The notes below the pieces were generated by a model. It ran no database searches and had not been told where the DNA came from. It saw nothing but the letters and a program-made list of their open reading frames with translations. 64,000 nucleotides of DNA, from assembly GCA_002395225.1 (NCBI GenBank), contig DGWH01000134.1, positions 97,948 to 161,947 on the forward strand. The letters run 5' to 3'. The position numbers were made by a program, and so were the translations under genes. This document shows, piece by piece, positions 63,101-64,000 of this stretch. Numbering within the stretch: the first letter of the stretch is position 1; each line of letters opens with the position of its first letter. The stretch is from Christensenella sp. UBA4263. Lineage in GTDB: Bacteria > Bacillota > Clostridia > Christensenellales > Aristaeellaceae.

Positions 63101-64000
63101 TTATTGTTCGCTGCTGATTAATCCAAATTTCTTCAGATATCCCAGAATCCGGTCGCAGGCCTTGCGATGGTTATCAAATCCTGGATGATTTCTGGATCCC
63201 TGCTTTTCCGGTTCACATTCGCTCAGTCTCAGATAGCCTGAACGGTCAATGCCTTCTCTTTTCGCCTGAATGACCGCGTAACGGAAAACGCCGGACAGCG
63301 TCTGATTGGCCATCCCGTATGTCCACAGGATAAAGGCATTGGGATTGTGCTTTCGGAGCATCCCCATAAATGCCACGGTTTCCGCTTCGATTTCCGTCAT
63401 GCGCTGATAGCGTTCAGACTCCGGAAGCAGCTGCATGGCGGTGTGATCGTTTGTTCCAAGATTGACAATGACGATATCCGGATCAAAGCTGAAATCATAG
63501 GGAGTGTTTCCTGCCTGAGTGAAGGCACAGGTACGTTCATAGATAGCAGGAATATTGCGGTCTTTATTGTTCTGCCAGTCGGAGTAAACGCCCCATCCGC
63601 CCATGGAAATGGCCTGAATATCTGCACCGAGTGCAGAGGAAAGCAGCTGCGGATACGCACTGGAGGGACTGAGGTACAGGGTGTTCCATTCCTGATTTCC
63701 GCAGGCACCGACAATCCCCTCGCCGCAGGTGATGCTGTCTCCGATAAACTCGATTCGCAAAGGTGCCGGTTTCATGACTCTGAAACTGCCGTTGCCGCGG
63801 AAATGCGTCAGGTAGCAGTCGCATTCCCCGTTATTCTCAATCGGCTGCGTTTCTCTGACAATTTCAATTTCATGAAGACTTCCGTCCATTGACTGCAGAA
63901 CCGGATACCAGTAGGTTCCTTTCAGCAGCGGAAATCGGGTAACGGGTTTTCGGTCAACCAGTACGGCCATATAAATCGGGAAAACATGCGTTTCTGATGT
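63101..64000 (-). CDS. SGNH acetyl esterase, CE2-like (5' end outside the window)
   Basis: At least 299 residues: the frame is open to base 64000 (TSETHVFPIY before the ATG at 63970), so the gene begins beyond the window. A beta-sandwich remnant (~1-75) leads to an SGNH domain: GDSITCGEG (Ser nucleophile), GGWGV, LGTND (Asn) and NHPGFDNH (His). In CE2 enzymes such a sandwich plus SGNH layout removes 6-O-acetyl groups from mannan or xylan sugars. Its place before the epimerase and the GH130 gene fits deacetylation of acetylated mannan oligosaccharides. Confidence 0.85.
   Translation of the reverse strand, partial: TSETHVFPIYMAVLVDRKPVTRFPLLKGTYWYPVLQSMDGSLHEIEIVRETQPIENNGECDCYLTHFRGNGSFRVMKPAPLRIEFIGDSITCGEGIVGACGNQEWNTLYLSPSSAYPQLLSSALGADIQAISMGGWGVYSDWQNNKDRNIPAIYERTCAFTQAGNTPYDFSFDPDIVIVNLGTNDHTAMQLLPESERYQRMTEIEAETVAFMGMLRKHNPNAFILWTYGMANQTLSGVFRYAVIQAKREGIDRSGYLRLSECEPEKQGSRNHPGFDNHRKACDRILGYLKKFGLISSEQ

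Overview
The window looks like a chromosome segment of a mid-GC Gram-positive anaerobe of the Clostridia, probably a fibre-degrading rumen or gut bacterium. The evidence is the AddAB (not RecBCD) recombination enzyme, rubrerythrin, ECF sigma factors, strong AGGAGG ribosome binding sites, sigma-A promoters, many secreted SH3 and peptidoglycan-binding proteins, and several plant-polysaccharide genes (GH42, GH88/105, GH130, mannobiose epimerase, acetyl and feruloyl-type esterases). A Christensenellales/Aristaeella-like host would fit, but this is a guess from gene style and not a measured assignment. There is no phage, insertion sequence or CRISPR array. Both edge genes run off the window.

Layout. 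1-5.5 kb: the repeat-rich 3' end of a gene, an XRE/ImmA/DivIC-like operon, an iron alcohol dehydrogenase, a secreted SH3 protein, and a small double zinc-ribbon protein behind a long structured leader. 5.5-12.6 kb: an EAL phosphodiesterase with a decayed GGDEF domain, a class-I amidotransferase-like hydrolase, a polar amino-acid ABC transporter operon, and a GH88/105 hydrolase. 13-18.7 kb: an NHLM-type peptide export cassette (short adaptor, C39 peptidase-ABC, second ABC) apparently co-transcribed with a 64-residue leader-like peptide and an ECF sigma factor. 18.8-31.3 kb: esterase, TPR protein, GH42, MATE pump, PfkB kinase, tRNA-Arg(CCG), sugar kinase, DUF308 protein, TldD/PmbA and a NUDIX hydrolase.

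31.5-48.2 kb: CopZ-like chaperone, PepC, AddBA, two CNNM/CBS transporters, an exported ComEC-like beta-lactamase-fold protein, a GT-C membrane protein, an MFS carrier and a glycerophosphodiesterase. 48.3-56.6 kb: envelope proteins (triple peptidoglycan-binding repeat, SH3 repeat protein), an unrecognised HTH protein, and an ECF sigma/DUF4349 anti-sigma pair with an ECF-type promoter in front of it. 56.2-57.4 kb: a self-contained manganese riboswitch (yybP-ykoY) unit controlling a glycine-rich small membrane protein, next to rubrerythrin. 57.6-64 kb: a GDSL-like protein lacking its serine, a second MATE pump, an AAA ATPase, and an acetyl-mannan operon (CE2-like esterase, mannobiose 2-epimerase, GH130 phosphorylase).

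Together these support a hemicellulose and pectin oligosaccharide lifestyle with phosphorolytic mannan use, sensing of envelope stress by sigma factors, metal homeostasis (Cu, Mn, Mg/Co) and export of at least one small peptide. The points most worth following up are the Mn-riboswitch unit, the NHLM/peptide/sigma operon, two families of intergenic hairpin repeats, and the hairpin between ribosome binding site and start codon at 4.9 kb.
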